DNA of 64,000 nucleotides from Rheinheimera tangshanensis (GTDB taxonomy: Bacteria; Pseudomonadota; Gammaproteobacteria; Enterobacterales; Alteromonadaceae), in contig NZ_BMLH01000001.1 of NCBI RefSeq assembly GCF_014645135.1, positions 949,600-1,013,599 on the forward strand, written 5' to 3'. Positions within the stretch are counted from its first letter, which is position 1; each line of letters opens with the position of its first letter. The position numbers and the translations under genes were made by a program. Positions 63,876-64,000 of the stretch are shown here, piece after piece. The notes under the pieces are model-generated. The model worked only from the letters and a program-made list of their open reading frames with translations, had not been told where the DNA came from and made no database searches.

Positions 63876-64000
63876 GTAACCGTTCATTCTACGCCGTCTT
63901 CCAGCCCTAATTCCCGCGCGATAATCTGAACTCCTGAATTTACAGGAGAACGATCATGGCAAGAATTCATCGCAGCGCCGCGCAGTGGCAACATTTTATT
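63876..64000. mobile_element. Left end of an IS66-family insertion sequence
   Basis: From GTAACCG at 63,876 the sequence leaves the ggt frame and continues as a compact leader with AGGAG and a start codon at 63,956. IS66 elements begin with GTAA-type termini. The inverted repeat partner and the target duplication lie beyond the window, so the exact boundary is provisional. Confidence 0.7.
63956..64000 (+). CDS. tnpA: IS66 accessory protein TnpA, N-terminal fragment
   Basis: Fifteen codons are visible (MARIHRSAAQWQHFI), cut by the window end. The IHRSAAQWxxxI start is typical of the small IS66-family TnpA (orfA), which precedes tnpB and tnpC. AGGAG is correctly spaced before the ATG. The assignment rests on 15 residues and the position at the ggt junction. 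Confidence 0.65.
   Translation, partial: MARIHRSAAQWQHFI

Overview
The window is chromosomal DNA of a marine or freshwater gammaproteobacterium of the Alteromonadales/Chromatiales type, most likely Rheinheimera or a close relative. This is inferred from gene order and protein style: yoaA-tsaB, slp-fadD-rnd, minCDE-ycgL-ycgN, cysZ/zipA-ligA, zapA-ssrS-fau and gcvTHP blocks resemble Escherichia/Shewanella synteny, and an SMC protein is present. No database search was possible, so the genus is an inference.

Positions 1-48,470 are mostly core genome. 1-5,150: helicase YoaA, t6A factor TsaB, and an SDR/DUF2878/chalcone-isomerase-like trio. 5,150-10,000: a TonB-dependent receptor and an alkaline phosphatase. 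10,160-15,800: a Slp lipoprotein, an exported methyltransferase-like protein, an alpha/beta hydrolase, a 72-bp repeat array, FadD and RNase D. 15,950-22,600: a DUF4397 lipoprotein, MinCDE, YcgL, a lytic transglycosylase, a FAH-family hydrolase, YcgN and a small MscS-type channel. 22,640-32,040: CysZ, an unusually glutamine-rich SMC, ZipA, LigA, DUF2919 and a receiver-TPR protein whose phospho-acceptor Asp is replaced. 32,190-32,810: four tRNA-Val genes with two tandem 3'-end tRNA fragments behind them. 32,990-43,150: GltX, DUF481, SerA, RpiA, Fau, 6S RNA, ZapA, YgfB, PepP, UbiH, UbiI. 43,490-48,331: GcvT, GcvH, GcvP, each preceded by a related REP-like hairpin.

Positions 48,480 to about 58,950 form an AT-rich accessory (defence) island inserted after gcvP. 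It opens with a complete Ec86/Retron-Eco1-like retron: nucleoside-deoxyribosyltransferase-like effector, msr-msd RNA and RT, packed with almost no spare bases. A second, unrelated reverse transcriptase (426 aa, YCDD) follows after a 357-nt spacer. That spacer has a sigma70-like promoter, a perfect hairpin at the predicted transcription start and a stable 3' hairpin. This layout matches DRT2-type systems, in which the RT copies an upstream structured RNA into concatemeric cDNA encoding a de novo protein. After these come several unrecognised small genes, a class III cyclase-like gene next to a two-TM protein, an ImmA/IrrE-type protease, a Phd/RelE-type toxin-antitoxin pair and an MqsA-like antitoxin without its toxin.

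From 59,240 the genome returns to metabolism: MesD and MesX (cobalamin-independent methionine synthase and its partner) behind a tandem MetJ-box operator, a capsule-synthesis-like protein, and a gamma-glutamyltransferase gene cut off at its 5' end by the left end of an IS66-family element that runs out of the window.

Two near-identical palindromes (22,593-22,639 and 35,302-35,356) sit exactly at convergent gene junctions and probably act as bidirectional terminators. They are part of a dispersed GGGGTCAGA repeat family.
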